Assembly (NCBI RefSeq): GCF_009846865.1
Contig: NZ_WUWN01000001.1
Span: forward strand, 62,001 to 126,000
Source of the DNA: Puerhibacterium puerhi
GTDB taxonomy: Bacteria; Actinomycetota; Actinomycetes; Actinomycetales; Cellulomonadaceae
Reading direction: 5' to 3'
Length of the DNA stretch: 64,000 nt
Shown here: positions 8,596-16,241 of the stretch, in pieces
How the letters are laid out: every line of letters starts with the position of its first letter
How positions within the stretch are numbered: position 1 is the stretch's first letter
The notes under the pieces: generated by a model
The model's database searches: none
What the model saw: only the letters and a program-made list of their open reading frames with translations
Told to the model about the DNA's origin: nothing
Position numbers and translations under genes: made by a program

Positions 8596-9879
8596 TCAGT
8601 GCGACGGCGTGCCCGCGGCACGGTCGTCGCCCGCCCGCAGCGGCCGCGCGGCGCCCGCCACGAGCAGGCCGAGGGCCACGGGCACCGCCAGCACGAGCAG
8701 GGCGTGCCGGTAGCCGGTGTGCTCGGCCAGCAGGCCGATGAGCGCCGGGCCGACGAAGAACGCGGAGTAGCCGATCGTCGACACGGTGGCCACGCGCAGG
8801 CCGGCGCGCCGCGGGTCGTCCGAGGCCGCCGACATGCCCAGCGGGAAGCCCAGCGCCGCGCCCGCGCCCCACAGCAGCACACCCACCAGCGCCAGCGGCA
8901 GCACCGGGACCAGCGTGAAGACGAGCACGCCGGCGAGGGCGGCGGCGCCGCTGAGCCGCAGCACGGCCACGCGACCGAGCCGGTCGATGAGCACCGTGCC
9001 GGCCAGCCGGGCGCCGGCCATCGCGGCGAGGAACAGCGCGAGCCCGAGGGCGCCCAGCGACTCCACGGCGCCGAAGCCGTCGACGACGGCGAGGCCGACC
9101 CAGTCGTTCGCGGCGCCCTCGGTGAGGGCCGCCGCCAGCACGACGAGGCCCACGAGCAGGGTGCGCGGCTCGCGCCACGTGCTCAGCGTGTCGCGGAACG
9201 AGTGCGGCGCGTGCTCCGGCTGGACGGCCGTGCCTGGGTCGGCCCCGGCGGCGCCGGCCGCCGCGTCGGCGTGCGCCGCCGCCCCGGCCACCGTGGGCAG
9301 GAACCAGCGCACCGCCACCGCCACGGCCACGACGTCGAGCACGACGATCACCCCGACGTGCACGCCGAGCGGGACGCCCGCGCCGGCGGCGAGCGCACCG
9401 AGGCCCGCGCCGGCCACCGTGCCGAAGGAGTACGCCGCGTGGAAGCGCGGCATGATGGCGCGCCCGAGCCGCTGCTCGACGACGGCGCCCTCGAGGTTCA
9501 TCGCGGCGTCCCACACGCCGATGCCGATGCCGCCGACGAACAGGCCGGCGCGCACGAGGAGCGGGGAGGACTCCAGCACGCCGAGGCAGGCGGTGACGTA
9601 GCCGACGGCGCACACGGCGGCGAAGGCCACGACGCTGCGCGCCGCGCCGAGCCGGGAGGAGATCATCCCCGACAGGGGCAGCGCGAGGACCGAGCCGACG
9701 GCGCCGGTCAGCAGCAGCAGGCCCATCTGGGCCTCGGAGTAGCCCAGCCCGTCGCGCACGGCCGGGATGCGCGCCGCCCAGCTGGCGACGCCGAGGCCGT
9801 TCACGGCGAAGACGACGAAGACCGCCCAGGCGGCGGCGGACGTCCGGCGCGCGAGGCCGGCGGGCGCGCGTGTGCTCAC
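8596..9879 (-). CDS. MFS transporter
   Basis: Major facilitator of 427 residues with about 12 hydrophobic helices in two halves, separated by an Ala/Pro-rich central loop near residue 200. The N-terminal half resembles sugar/drug exporters of the YbjJ/FucP-like group (NGLGVASWAARIPAVRDGLG, then LPLSGMISSRLGAARSV); substrate unknown. It starts at GTG. It is divergent from a LacI-family gene, with a 160-bp shared control region containing a perfect dyad, so regulation by that repressor is likely. Confidence 0.85.
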   Translation of the reverse strand: MSTRAPAGLARRTSAAAWAVFVVFAVNGLGVASWAARIPAVRDGLGYSEAQMGLLLLTGAVGSVLALPLSGMISSRLGAARSVVAFAAVCAVGYVTACLGVLESSPLLVRAGLFVGGIGIGVWDAAMNLEGAVVEQRLGRAIMPRFHAAYSFGTVAGAGLGALAAGAGVPLGVHVGVIVVLDVVAVAVAVRWFLPTVAGAAAHADAAAGAAGADPGTAVQPEHAPHSFRDTLSTWREPRTLLVGLVVLAAALTEGAANDWVGLAVVDGFGAVESLGALGLALFLAAMAGARLAGTVLIDRLGRVAVLRLSGAAALAGVLVFTLVPVLPLALVGVLLWGAGAALGFPLGMSAASDDPRRAGLRVATVSTIGYSAFFVGPALIGLLAEHTGYRHALLVLAVPVALGLLVAGAARPLRAGDDRAAGTPSH

Positions 9880-9902
9880 GATGCCCGACGCTCCCGCAGT
9901 CG

Positions 9903-9915
9903 TGACGGTCCGTCA
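9903..9915. promoter_or_regulatory. Candidate operator between the MFS and LacI-family genes
   Basis: TGACGG-T-CCGTCA is a perfect 6-1-6 inverted repeat 24 bp upstream of the MFS start, in the divergent region. It is a plausible binding site for the adjacent LacI-type protein, although classic LacI operators usually have a central CG. Confidence 0.4.
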
Positions 9916-10039
9916 AATCGTTTCGGGCGGCGGGACGGCGGGTTGGGTAGAGTCGCGGCGACGTCCCGCCGCCCGGCTCCCCGGGCAGTCCGGGCGCACG
10001 CCGTGCCGGCGTCCCGCCGGCGCACGACGAGGAGGATCC

Positions 10040-11176
10040 ATGGGCCGCAGCACCGGGGGCCGCCCCACGCTCGCCCGGGTGGCCGAGCTCGCCGGGGTCT
10101 CCGTGTCCACGGCCTCGCTCGCGTTCTCCGGCGCCGGGCCCATCACGCCCGAGACCCGCGACCGCGTGCTGGCCGCCGCCGCCGAGCTCGGCTACTCCGG
10201 GCCCAACCCGCTCGGCCGCCAGCTGCGCTCGGGCCGGTCCGGGATCGTCGGCGTGGTCATCGGCGACCAGCCCGGCCGGGCGTTCCGCGACCCGGTGAGC
10301 GTCCAGGTGCTCGACGGGCTCATGACGGTGCTCGGCGAGCAGGGGCTCGGGGTGCTGCTCGTGCCGGGCAGCGACCGGTTCCCCGCCTCGGGCGACGACG
10401 CACGGGCCGCCGCCGTCGACGACGCGTCCCCGCGCGTGACGCCCGTCGACCCGCTCGTGGAGTCGGCGGCCATGGACGTGGCCGTGCTCGTGTGGGGCGT
10501 GCTGTCCGACGACCCGCACCTCGCTGCGCTGCAGCGGCGCGGCGTGCCGGTCGTCGTCGGCGAGGGCCACGCCGTGGCGGACGCGCCGCTGGTGCGGATC
10601 GACGACCGCGCCGGTACCGCCGAGGCGGTCCGGCACCTGCGCGACCTCGGCCACACGCGGATCGCGGAGATCACGCTGCCGCTGGGGCGCGACGAGCGCT
10701 CCGGGCCGATCGACGCCGCCCGGCTCGCGCAGGCGGACCGCACGCCCGCCCGCAACCGGCTGGACGGCGTGCGCGACGTCGTCGAGCCGGTGCTCAGCTG
10801 GGAGACGCCCGCCTCGCTCGTCGAGCACGGGCGCGACGCCGCGGTCGAGATCCTCGGGCAGTGGGTCCCGGCGTCGGAGCGGCCGACGGCCGTGTTCGCG
10901 CACTCCGACCTGCTCGCCGCGGGGGCGGTGATCGCGGCGCGCGAGCTGGGCATGCGCGTGCCGGAGGACGTGTCGATCGTCGGGTTCGACGGCATCGACA
11001 TGCCCTGGCTCTCCCCCGACGTGCTCACCAGCGTGCACCAGCCGCTGACGGAGAAGGGCGCCGCGCTGGGCCGCGCCGTGCTGGGGCTGCTCGCCGAGGA
11101 GGAGCCCCTCGTCACGACCCTGCCGGTGCGTCTCGTGCCGGGCACCACGACGGGCCCGGCCCCGGACCTGGGCTGA
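10040..11176 (+). CDS. LacI-family transcriptional regulator
   Basis: Repressor of 378 residues. The N-terminal helix-turn-helix (TLARVAELAGVSVSTASLAFSG) and hinge region are followed by a periplasmic-binding-protein-like effector domain with the late motif VSIVGFDGID. It is longer than usual because of two inserted linkers (about 110-140 and 215-240). Start chosen at the ATG preceded by GAGGAGG. It most likely controls the divergent MFS exporter; the effector is unknown. Confidence 0.9.
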   Translation: MGRSTGGRPTLARVAELAGVSVSTASLAFSGAGPITPETRDRVLAAAAELGYSGPNPLGRQLRSGRSGIVGVVIGDQPGRAFRDPVSVQVLDGLMTVLGEQGLGVLLVPGSDRFPASGDDARAAAVDDASPRVTPVDPLVESAAMDVAVLVWGVLSDDPHLAALQRRGVPVVVGEGHAVADAPLVRIDDRAGTAEAVRHLRDLGHTRIAEITLPLGRDERSGPIDAARLAQADRTPARNRLDGVRDVVEPVLSWETPASLVEHGRDAAVEILGQWVPASERPTAVFAHSDLLAAGAVIAARELGMRVPEDVSIVGFDGIDMPWLSPDVLTSVHQPLTEKGAALGRAVLGLLAEEEPLVTTLPVRLVPGTTTGPAPDLG

Positions 11177-11201
11177 AGCCGCCCGTTCGCCCCCGCGTCA
11201 T

Positions 11202-11330
11202 CGCCGAAGTAGAGAGCCCTCCCGCCGAAGTAGAGAGCTGTCCCGCCGAGATAGAGGACTGTCCCGCGGAGGGCTCTCTACTTCGGCGAGGTTGCTCTCT
11301 ATCTCGGCGGGAGGGCTCTCTATCTCGGCC
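11202..11330. repeat. Symmetric array of six 19-bp repeats (3 direct + 3 inverted)
   Basis: Units resembling CGCCGAAGTAGAGAGCCCT start at 11202, 11223 and 11244. Their reverse complements occupy 11270-11288, 11291-11309 and 11312-11330. Within each half the period is exactly 21 bp. Unit 1 and the unit at 11270 are perfect reverse complements over 19 bp. The TAGAGAG/CTCTCTA core is strikingly AT-rich for this genome. The array fills the spacer between two convergent genes, so it may act as a bidirectional terminator, a protein-binding array or a dispersed repeat element. Confidence 0.9.
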
Positions 11331-11346
11331 GGGTGGGCGGGCGGCG

Positions 11347-11787
11347 TCAGAGGCGGACGACGGCCTGGGCCTTGCCCAGCACCTTCACGCCCTCGTGCAC
11401 CACGGTGAGGTCCACGCGGACGGTGCGCGCCTCGGCGTCGATCGCGCCGACGGTGGCGGTCACCTCGACGGCGGCGGCGCCGTCGGCCGGCACCGGCACG
11501 GGGCGCGTGAACCGGGTCTGGTAGTCGACGACGGCACCGGGGTCGCCGGCCCAGTCCTCGACGACGCCGACGGCCGCGCCCATCGTGAGCATGCCGTGGG
11601 CGATGACGTTCGGCAGCCCCACCGACGTGGCGAACGCCTCGTCCCAGTGGATGCGGTTGAAGTCGCCGCTCGCGCCGGCGTACCGCACCAGGCGGGGCCG
11701 GTCCAGCTCGAGCGTGCGGGTGGCGACGACGTCGCCGACGGCGAGGTCCTCGAGCGCGGGAGCACCCACGGAGACGGCCTCGGTCAC
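11347..11787 (-). CDS. MaoC-like (R)-hydratase, HadB-type
   Basis: Hotdog-fold protein of 146 residues with the MaoC hydratase motif YAGASGDFNRIHWDEAFA (catalytic Asp/His) and the loop NVIAHGMLTMG. Related proteins dehydrate (3R)-hydroxyacyl thioesters; in mycobacteria HadB pairs with HadA or HadC. Its GTG start overlaps the stop of the upstream MaoC gene by 4 bp, suggesting a heterodimer. The cluster with rpmG matches the mycobacterial rpmG-hadABC order, although mycolates are not expected in this group, so the substrate is unknown. Confidence 0.9.
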   Translation of the reverse strand: MTEAVSVGAPALEDLAVGDVVATRTLELDRPRLVRYAGASGDFNRIHWDEAFATSVGLPNVIAHGMLTMGAAVGVVEDWAGDPGAVVDYQTRFTRPVPVPADGAAAVEVTATVGAIDAEARTVRVDLTVVHEGVKVLGKAQAVVRL

Positions 11788-12254
11788 TTGCCCTCCCCAC
11801 GGACCGCGAGGGTCGAGACGACGGTGGAGACCGGCTCGCGGTCGCCGTCGGCGCCGACGGCGAAGATCTCGCTGCGCGTGGTCACCATCGCGATGCCGGC
11901 GCGGTGCATCACGGAGTCGACGTGCAGGACGGTGACGAGCTCGTCACCGGCCACGATCGGGCGGTGGTGGGTGAACCGCTCGTCGGCGTGGACCACCCGG
12001 GAGAAGTCGATCCCCGCGGCCGGGTCCGCGACGTACTGCTGCTCGGCGCGCTGCGCGACGACGACGGCGAACGTCGCGGGCGCGACCACGTCCGCATAGC
12101 CGAGACCCCGCGCCACCTCGAGATCGTGGTGGGCGGGGTGCTGGGCGCCGACGGCGGCCGCGAACTCGCGGACCTTCTCCCGGCCGACGGAGTACGCCGG
12201 CGTGGCGGGGTACTCGCGTCCGGCGAAGGCCGGGTCGGGCAGCGCGACCGTCAT
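11784..12254 (-). CDS. MaoC-like N-terminal dehydratase, HadA/UPF0336-type
   Basis: A 156-residue hotdog protein of the FAS1-like dehydratase group (YSVGREKVREFAAAVG, HHRPIVAGDELVTVLHVDSV). In characterised pairs this type of subunit binds substrate while the partner supplies the catalytic Asp/His; here the partner is encoded immediately downstream with a 4-bp overlap. It lies 22 bp after rpmG, the order seen in Mycobacterium and Streptomyces. Confidence 0.9.
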   Translation of the reverse strand: MTVALPDPAFAGREYPATPAYSVGREKVREFAAAVGAQHPAHHDLEVARGLGYADVVAPATFAVVVAQRAEQQYVADPAAGIDFSRVVHADERFTHHRPIVAGDELVTVLHVDSVMHRAGIAMVTTRSEIFAVGADGDREPVSTVVSTLAVRGEGK

Positions 12255-12276
12255 CGGGATGTGCTGGACCGCTGGG

Positions 12277-12447
12277 TCAGCGGGTCTCGCGGTGCAGCGT
12301 GTGCTTGCCGTCGCGCGGGCAGAACTTCTTCATCTCGAGACGGTCCGGGTCGTTGCGCCGGTTCTTCTTCGTGATGTAGTTCCGCTCCTTGCACTCGACG
12401 CAGGCGAGCGTGATCTTCGGGCGGACGTCCGCGCTCTTCGAAGCCAT
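12277..12447 (-). CDS. rpmG: 50S ribosomal protein L33
   Basis: Ribosomal protein of 56 residues ([20 protein letters not shown]...). It keeps the first zinc-ribbon pair C16-x2-C19, but in the second knuckle only C43 remains ([11 protein letters not shown]), so the fourth Cys of zinc-binding L33 is replaced. It is either a non-canonical zinc site using His or a form losing zinc. It heads the rpmG-MaoC-MaoC group. Too short to stand out by length, but the sequence is unmistakable. Confidence 0.95.
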   Translation of the reverse strand: MASKSADVRPKITLACVECKERNYITKKNRRNDPDRLEMKKFCPRDGKHTLHRETR

Positions 12448-12548
12448 GGTGTGTCACCTCTCGCGCCCCCGGAAGGCGCCTCGTGCATCTCGGGACGGCA
12501 CGACGCCGGCCGCCGTGCCGATGGTCCACAGGACCGTCGGATCTGAGT

Positions 12549-12625
12549 TGGTAGCGAGGGCGGGGCTCGAACCCGCGACCTCACGATTATGAGTCGTGCG
12601 CTCTGACCAGCTGAGCTACCCCGCC
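12549..12625 (-). tRNA. tRNA-Met (CAT anticodon)
   Basis: A 77-nt cloverleaf on the minus strand with D arm GCTC/GAGC and anticodon stem CACGA/TCGTG. The loop CTCATAA gives anticodon CAT, the T arm is GCGGG-TTCGAGC-CCCGC, and CCA is encoded. The acceptor stem contains two G-U pairs. A first G-U rather than the initiator-type mismatch suggests an elongator Met, or possibly a lysidine-modified Ile tRNA. Confidence 0.9.
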
Positions 12626-12638
12626 GCGACGTGACTCG

Positions 12639-12680
12639 ACGCGAGACCGCCCGCCCGTTTCCGGACGGGCGGTCTCGCGT
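12639..12680 (-). terminator. Strong hairpin between tRNA-Thr and tRNA-Met
   Basis: A 15-bp perfect stem (ACGCGAGACCGCCCG with CGGGCGGTCTCGCGT), one mismatch, then 3 bp closed by a TTTC tetraloop. It lies 9 bp after the end of tRNA-Thr in transcription direction and 13 bp before tRNA-Met, so it probably ends tRNA-Thr transcription. Confidence 0.7.
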
Positions 12681-12688
12681 GATCACAG

Positions 12689-12761
12689 AGCCCCGAAAGG
12701 GAATCGAACCCTTGACCTTCTCCTTACCATGGAGATGCTCTGCCGACTGAGCTATCGGGGC
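12689..12761 (-). tRNA. tRNA-Thr (GGT anticodon)
   Basis: A 73-nt cloverleaf on the minus strand with acceptor GCCCCGA/TCGGGGC, D arm GCTC/GAGC and anticodon stem TCTCC/GGAGA. The loop ATGGTAA gives anticodon GGT. The T arm is AAGGG-TTCGATT-CCCTT. CCA is not encoded, unlike the flanking Met and Trp genes. Confidence 0.95.
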
Positions 12762-12919
12762 AGCGGGGAAAACACTACACGGATCCGCGCCGAGCGCGAA
12801 ATCGGCCGGATTCCGCGGATCGGGCCCCTGCGACGCCGTGACCTGGGCCACCGCGACGGGACCGCCGCAGCGGTGCCCGCACCCGACCCGTCGGGGCCGC
12901 AGCGCCGCGCACGTACGAC

Positions 12920-12951
12920 GACGGGGCGCCGCCTGCCGGCGACGCCCCGTC
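12920..12951 (-). terminator. Hairpin downstream of tRNA-Tyr
   Basis: GACGGGGCG and CGCCCCGTC form a 9-bp stem with a 14-nt loop, 6 bp past the 3' end of tRNA-Tyr on the minus strand. No U-tract. Confidence 0.55.
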
Positions 12952-12956
12952 CGAGG

Positions 12957-13038
12957 TGGCAGGTGAGGGATTCGAACCCCCGTAGCATGACGCGGCTGAT
13001 TTACAGTCAGCTCCCTTTGGCCGCTCGGGCAACCTGCC
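12957..13038 (-). tRNA. tRNA-Tyr (GTA anticodon)
   Basis: An 82-nt class II tRNA on the minus strand with acceptor GGCAGGT/ACCTGCC, anticodon GTA in loop CTGTAAA and an extended variable arm. The T loop is TTCGAAT. CCA is not encoded. Confidence 0.95.
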
Positions 13039-13165
13039 AGGTGTGGAGTTGTGCGCACCCGCCGGAGCGGGGCGGCACAACGATAGCGGCCCACCCGCCC
13101 AGTCGCGAAATCGGCCTCCGACGCCGATCGCGGACCTCGCACGGGCGCGCCCTACAGTGACGGGC

Positions 13166-14209
13166 GTGAGCACCACCCCGCCTCCCGAGCCGGCCACCGC
13201 CGTCGCCGGCGCCCCGGAGCCCGCCACCGGGCCCGCCACCACCTCCGCCGACACCGCGTCGCCCGCGGCCCCCGCCGGCGCGCGCCCCGTCGCGGGCGCC
13301 CCCGACCGGTGGGGCCTGCCGCTCGGCGTCGGCGCGTTCGTCATCTGGGGCGGGATGCCGCTGTTCTTCCCGCTGCTGGAGCCGGCCGGCGCGTTCGAGA
13401 TCATCGCGCACCGGGTGGTGTGGAGCCTGGTGTTCTGCGCGCTGCTGCTGGCGGCCACGCGCTCGTTCGGGGCGTTCGTGCGCGTGCTGCGCACCCCGCG
13501 CACGCTGGGTGTGCTCGCCGTCGCCTCGGTCTTCATCGTGTGCAACTGGACGGTGTACGTCTACGGCGTGCTCACCGGGCACGTGCTCGACGCCGCGCTC
13601 GGCTACTTCATCAACCCGCTGCTGACCGTCCTGCTCGCCGTCGTGGTGCTGCGCGAGCGCCTGCGCCCGGTGCAGTGGGTGGCCCTGGCCTTCGGCGCGG
13701 CCGCCGTCGTGGTGATCTCCACCGGCCGGTCCGGCGGCGGGCTGCCCTGGATCGCGCTGGTCCTGGCCTGCTCGTTCGGCATCTACTCGCTGCTGAAGAA
13801 CCGCGTGGGGCGCAGCGTGGACGCCCTGCCCGGCCTCGCCGTCGAGACCGTCGTGGCCACGCCGTTCGCGCTCGCCTACCTCGCCTGGCTCACCGCGCAG
13901 GGCACCTCGACGTTCGGTGCGCACGGCGCCGGCCACGTCCTGCTGCTCATGGCCAGCGGCGTCATCACCGGCCTGCCGCTGCTGCTGTTCGGCGGGGCCG
14001 CCCGCCGCCTGCCGCTGACCGCCGTCGGCATGATCCAGTACCTCGGCCCGGTGCTGCAGTTCCTGTGCGGGCTGGTGGTGTTCCACGAGCACATGCCGCT
14101 GACGCGGTGGGTCGGGTTCGGCCTGGTGTGGGTGGCCCTGGTGATCCTCACCACGGACGGGGTCCGCCAGGCCCGCGCGAGCCGCGTCGCCGCCCGCGCC
14201 GCGCGCTGA
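13166..14209 (+). CDS. rarD: EamA-family transporter, RarD-like
   Basis: Ten-helix drug/metabolite transporter of 347 residues; the substrate of RarD proteins is not established. After an Ala/Pro/Thr-rich cytoplasmic leader of about 45 residues come the RarD signatures GAFVIWGGMPLFFPLLEPAG and EIIAHRVVWSL. Two EamA repeats end with HEHMPLTRWVGFGLVWVAL. Start chosen at GTG just after a CTACAGT element (possible -10 at about 13153). Monocistronic. Confidence 0.88.
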   Translation: MSTTPPPEPATAVAGAPEPATGPATTSADTASPAAPAGARPVAGAPDRWGLPLGVGAFVIWGGMPLFFPLLEPAGAFEIIAHRVVWSLVFCALLLAATRSFGAFVRVLRTPRTLGVLAVASVFIVCNWTVYVYGVLTGHVLDAALGYFINPLLTVLLAVVVLRERLRPVQWVALAFGAAAVVVISTGRSGGGLPWIALVLACSFGIYSLLKNRVGRSVDALPGLAVETVVATPFALAYLAWLTAQGTSTFGAHGAGHVLLLMASGVITGLPLLLFGGAARRLPLTAVGMIQYLGPVLQFLCGLVVFHEHMPLTRWVGFGLVWVALVILTTDGVRQARASRVAARAAR

Positions 14210-14327
14210 GGCGCACGCCCGGGCGCCCGCCGGGGCGGCCACCGGGCGGGTCCCGGCGACCCCGCGGCCGCTACGGTTGTCCTCAGCACCGACCAGCACC
14301 TGACCCTCCACCCGAAGGAGCGCCGCC

Positions 14328-14822
14328 GTGGCCGACTCGTCGTTCGACATCGTGAGCAAGGTCGACCGCCAGGAGGTCGACAACGCCCTCAACCAGGCCG
14401 CCAAGGAGATCCAGCAGCGCTACGACTTCAAGAACGTCGGCGCCTCGATCTCCTGGAGCGGGGACGCGATCCTCATGGTCGCCAACTCCGCCGAGCGCGT
14501 GCTGGCGATCCTCGACGTGCTGCAGAGCAAGCTCATCAAGCGCGGCGTCTCGCTCAAGGCGCTGGACACCGGCGACGGCGAGCCCAAGCCGTCCGGCAAG
14601 GAGTACCGCCTCAGCGCCACCCTCAAGGAGGGCCTGAGCGGCGAGAACGCCAAGAAGATCACCAAGCTGGTGCGCGACGAGGGCCCCAAGGGCGTCAAGA
14701 CGCAGATCACCGGCGACGAGGTGCGCGTGAGCAGCAAGTCGCGCGACGACCTGCAGGCAGTCATCGCCCTGCTCAAGGGCGCCGACCTGGACTTCGCGCT
14801 GCAGTTCGTCAACTACCGCTGA
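14328..14822 (+). CDS. yajQ: YajQ family (UPF0234) nucleotide-binding protein
   Basis: A 164-residue protein with the full-length YajQ pattern ([42 protein letters not shown]). Members bind nucleic acids or cyclic di-GMP in some species; the role in actinobacteria is unproven. Starts at GTG preceded by GAAGGAG at ideal spacing. Confidence 0.95.
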   Translation: MADSSFDIVSKVDRQEVDNALNQAAKEIQQRYDFKNVGASISWSGDAILMVANSAERVLAILDVLQSKLIKRGVSLKALDTGDGEPKPSGKEYRLSATLKEGLSGENAKKITKLVRDEGPKGVKTQITGDEVRVSSKSRDDLQAVIALLKGADLDFALQFVNYR

Positions 14823-14853
14823 ACCCGCAGGTCAGGGCGCCATACTGGCACCC

Positions 14854-15261
14854 ATGAGCAGCCCGTTCCCGCCGCCGACGCCCCCGTACGCCGCGCCCCG
14901 GCAGGTCCCCCCGACGTACCAGGCGCCCGGGCACGGGGCCGGCGGCCCCGGGGCGCCGCGGACCAACCCGGTCGCCGTGGTGGCCCTGGTGTGCAGCCTC
15001 GTCGGCGTCCTGGCGCTCGCCGTCCAGACCGTGACGGGCGGCGGGTGGCTCGGGCTCGCCCCCGGCGTGGCCGGCGCCGTCTGCGGGCACGTCGCCCTGG
15101 CACAGACGGGGCGCGACCGGCGCGCCGGGCTGCCGACCGCCGGCCGCGGCATGGCGGTCGCCGCGATCGTGCTCGGTTGGGCGGTCGTCGCCTTCGCCGT
15201 GCTCGTCGTCCTGGCGTTCGTCGCGGCCGCGCTCCTGATGGGGCTGGCCGCGGTGGCGTGA
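14854..15261 (+). CDS. DUF4190-type small membrane protein
   Basis: A 135-residue protein. A Pro-rich cytoplasmic N terminus of about 40 residues is followed by two hydrophobic pairs and the DUF4190-like pattern NPVAVVALVCSLVGVL, GHVALAQTGRDRRAGLPTAG and GRGMAVAAIVLGW. Function unknown. It sits 31 bp after yajQ and 25 bp before a phosphatase gene, so all three may be cotranscribed. Confidence 0.8.
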   Translation: MSSPFPPPTPPYAAPRQVPPTYQAPGHGAGGPGAPRTNPVAVVALVCSLVGVLALAVQTVTGGGWLGLAPGVAGAVCGHVALAQTGRDRRAGLPTAGRGMAVAAIVLGWAVVAFAVLVVLAFVAAALLMGLAAVA

Positions 15262-15286
15262 GCGGGCGTCGGTAGACTCCCGGCCC

Positions 15287-16162
15287 GTGAGCACCGTGCC
15301 GCTCCCCCGCGTCGTCGCCACCGACCTGGACGGCACGCTGCTGCGCTCGGACGGCACCGTCTCGGCGCGGACGCGGCGGGTGCTGGCCCAGGTGGAGGCC
15401 GCCGGCGTCGAGCTCGTGATGGTGACCGCACGCCCGCCGCGGTGGCTGGGCGAGGTCGCCGACGCCGCGGGCGGGCACGGGCGCGTGATCTGCCTCGGTG
15501 GGGCGGCCGTGTGGGACCTGGCGTCCGGCCGCGCGCTCGACGTGCGCGGCTTCGACGACGCCGTCGCCCGGGCGCTCGTGGCCGACCTGCGTGCGGCGGT
15601 GCCGGGCGTCCGCCTCGCCTTCGAGCGCGTCGACGGCCCCACGTTCGACCCCGGGTTCCGCGCGACGGCCGACGACGACGCCGCGGCGGGCCCGGTCGCA
15701 CCGGAGGCGTCGCTCGGCGCGGACGCCCCGCCGGTGGCCAAGATCCTCGCCCGCGCCGGCGGCGACGGCGCGTCCCGGGCTGCCGGATCGGGCCCGGCCA
15801 CCGCGCCGCACGCCCCGACGGCGGCGCAGGAGGCGTTCCTCGACCGGGTGCGCGAGGTCGCCGGCGAGCGCGCGCACCTCGCGTACTCCGGCGCCGCCGG
15901 GCTCGCCGAGCTGCTGGCCCCCACCGTGACCAAGGACGCCGCCCTGGCCCGCTGGTGCGCGCGCCTCGGCGTCGAGGCCGCGGACGTCTGGGCCTTCGGC
16001 GACATGCCCAACGACCTGCCGATGCTGCGCTGGGCCGGCCGGGCGATCGCCGTCGGCAACGCCCACCCGCACGTGCTCGCCGAGGCGGACGCCGTCGTCG
16101 GCGACAACGACGCGGACGGCGTCGCCGAGGCCCTGGAGAAGGCGCTCGCCGACGCCGGCTGA
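15287..16162 (+). CDS. HAD-superfamily (Cof-type) phosphatase
   Basis: Cytoplasmic phosphatase of 291 residues. Motif I is DLDGTLLRSDGT and motif IV is GDMPNDLPML. The conserved Lys is in TVTKDAAL, and a Cof-type (C2) cap lies between. The cap contains an Ala/Pro-rich insertion near residues 125-180, so that region is probably a loop. Substrate unknown, likely a sugar phosphate or nucleotide. Starts at GTG. Confidence 0.88.
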   Translation: MSTVPLPRVVATDLDGTLLRSDGTVSARTRRVLAQVEAAGVELVMVTARPPRWLGEVADAAGGHGRVICLGGAAVWDLASGRALDVRGFDDAVARALVADLRAAVPGVRLAFERVDGPTFDPGFRATADDDAAAGPVAPEASLGADAPPVAKILARAGGDGASRAAGSGPATAPHAPTAAQEAFLDRVREVAGERAHLAYSGAAGLAELLAPTVTKDAALARWCARLGVEAADVWAFGDMPNDLPMLRWAGRAIAVGNAHPHVLAEADAVVGDNDADGVAEALEKALADAG

Positions 16163-16192
16163 CGGCGCGGGCCGGGCCGCGCGCGTGGTAAC

Positions 16193-16241
16193 TACCGCGG
16201 CGTCAGTACCGCGGCATGAGTGCCGCGGCGTCAGTACCGCG
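16193..16241. repeat. 14-bp tandem repeat at the htpX stop codon
   Basis: TACCGCGGCGTCAG occurs in three adjacent copies (the middle one altered) plus half a fourth. The copy at 16221-16234 contains the htpX stop, and a further TCA lies in the outer copy. Confidence 0.8.

Noticed and set aside
11202-11330. CRISPR array
   Set aside because: Units are separated by only 2 bp, half are inverted, and there are no spacers or cas genes.
8599-12099. A long plus-strand open frame spanning the MFS, LacI-family and MaoC region
   Set aside because: It crosses three convincing genes in other frames and the intergenic repeat array; composition is that of a shadow.
13039-13165. rRNA or additional tRNA near the tRNA group
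   Set aside because: No cloverleaf or rRNA-like sequence; the spacer only leads into the transporter gene.
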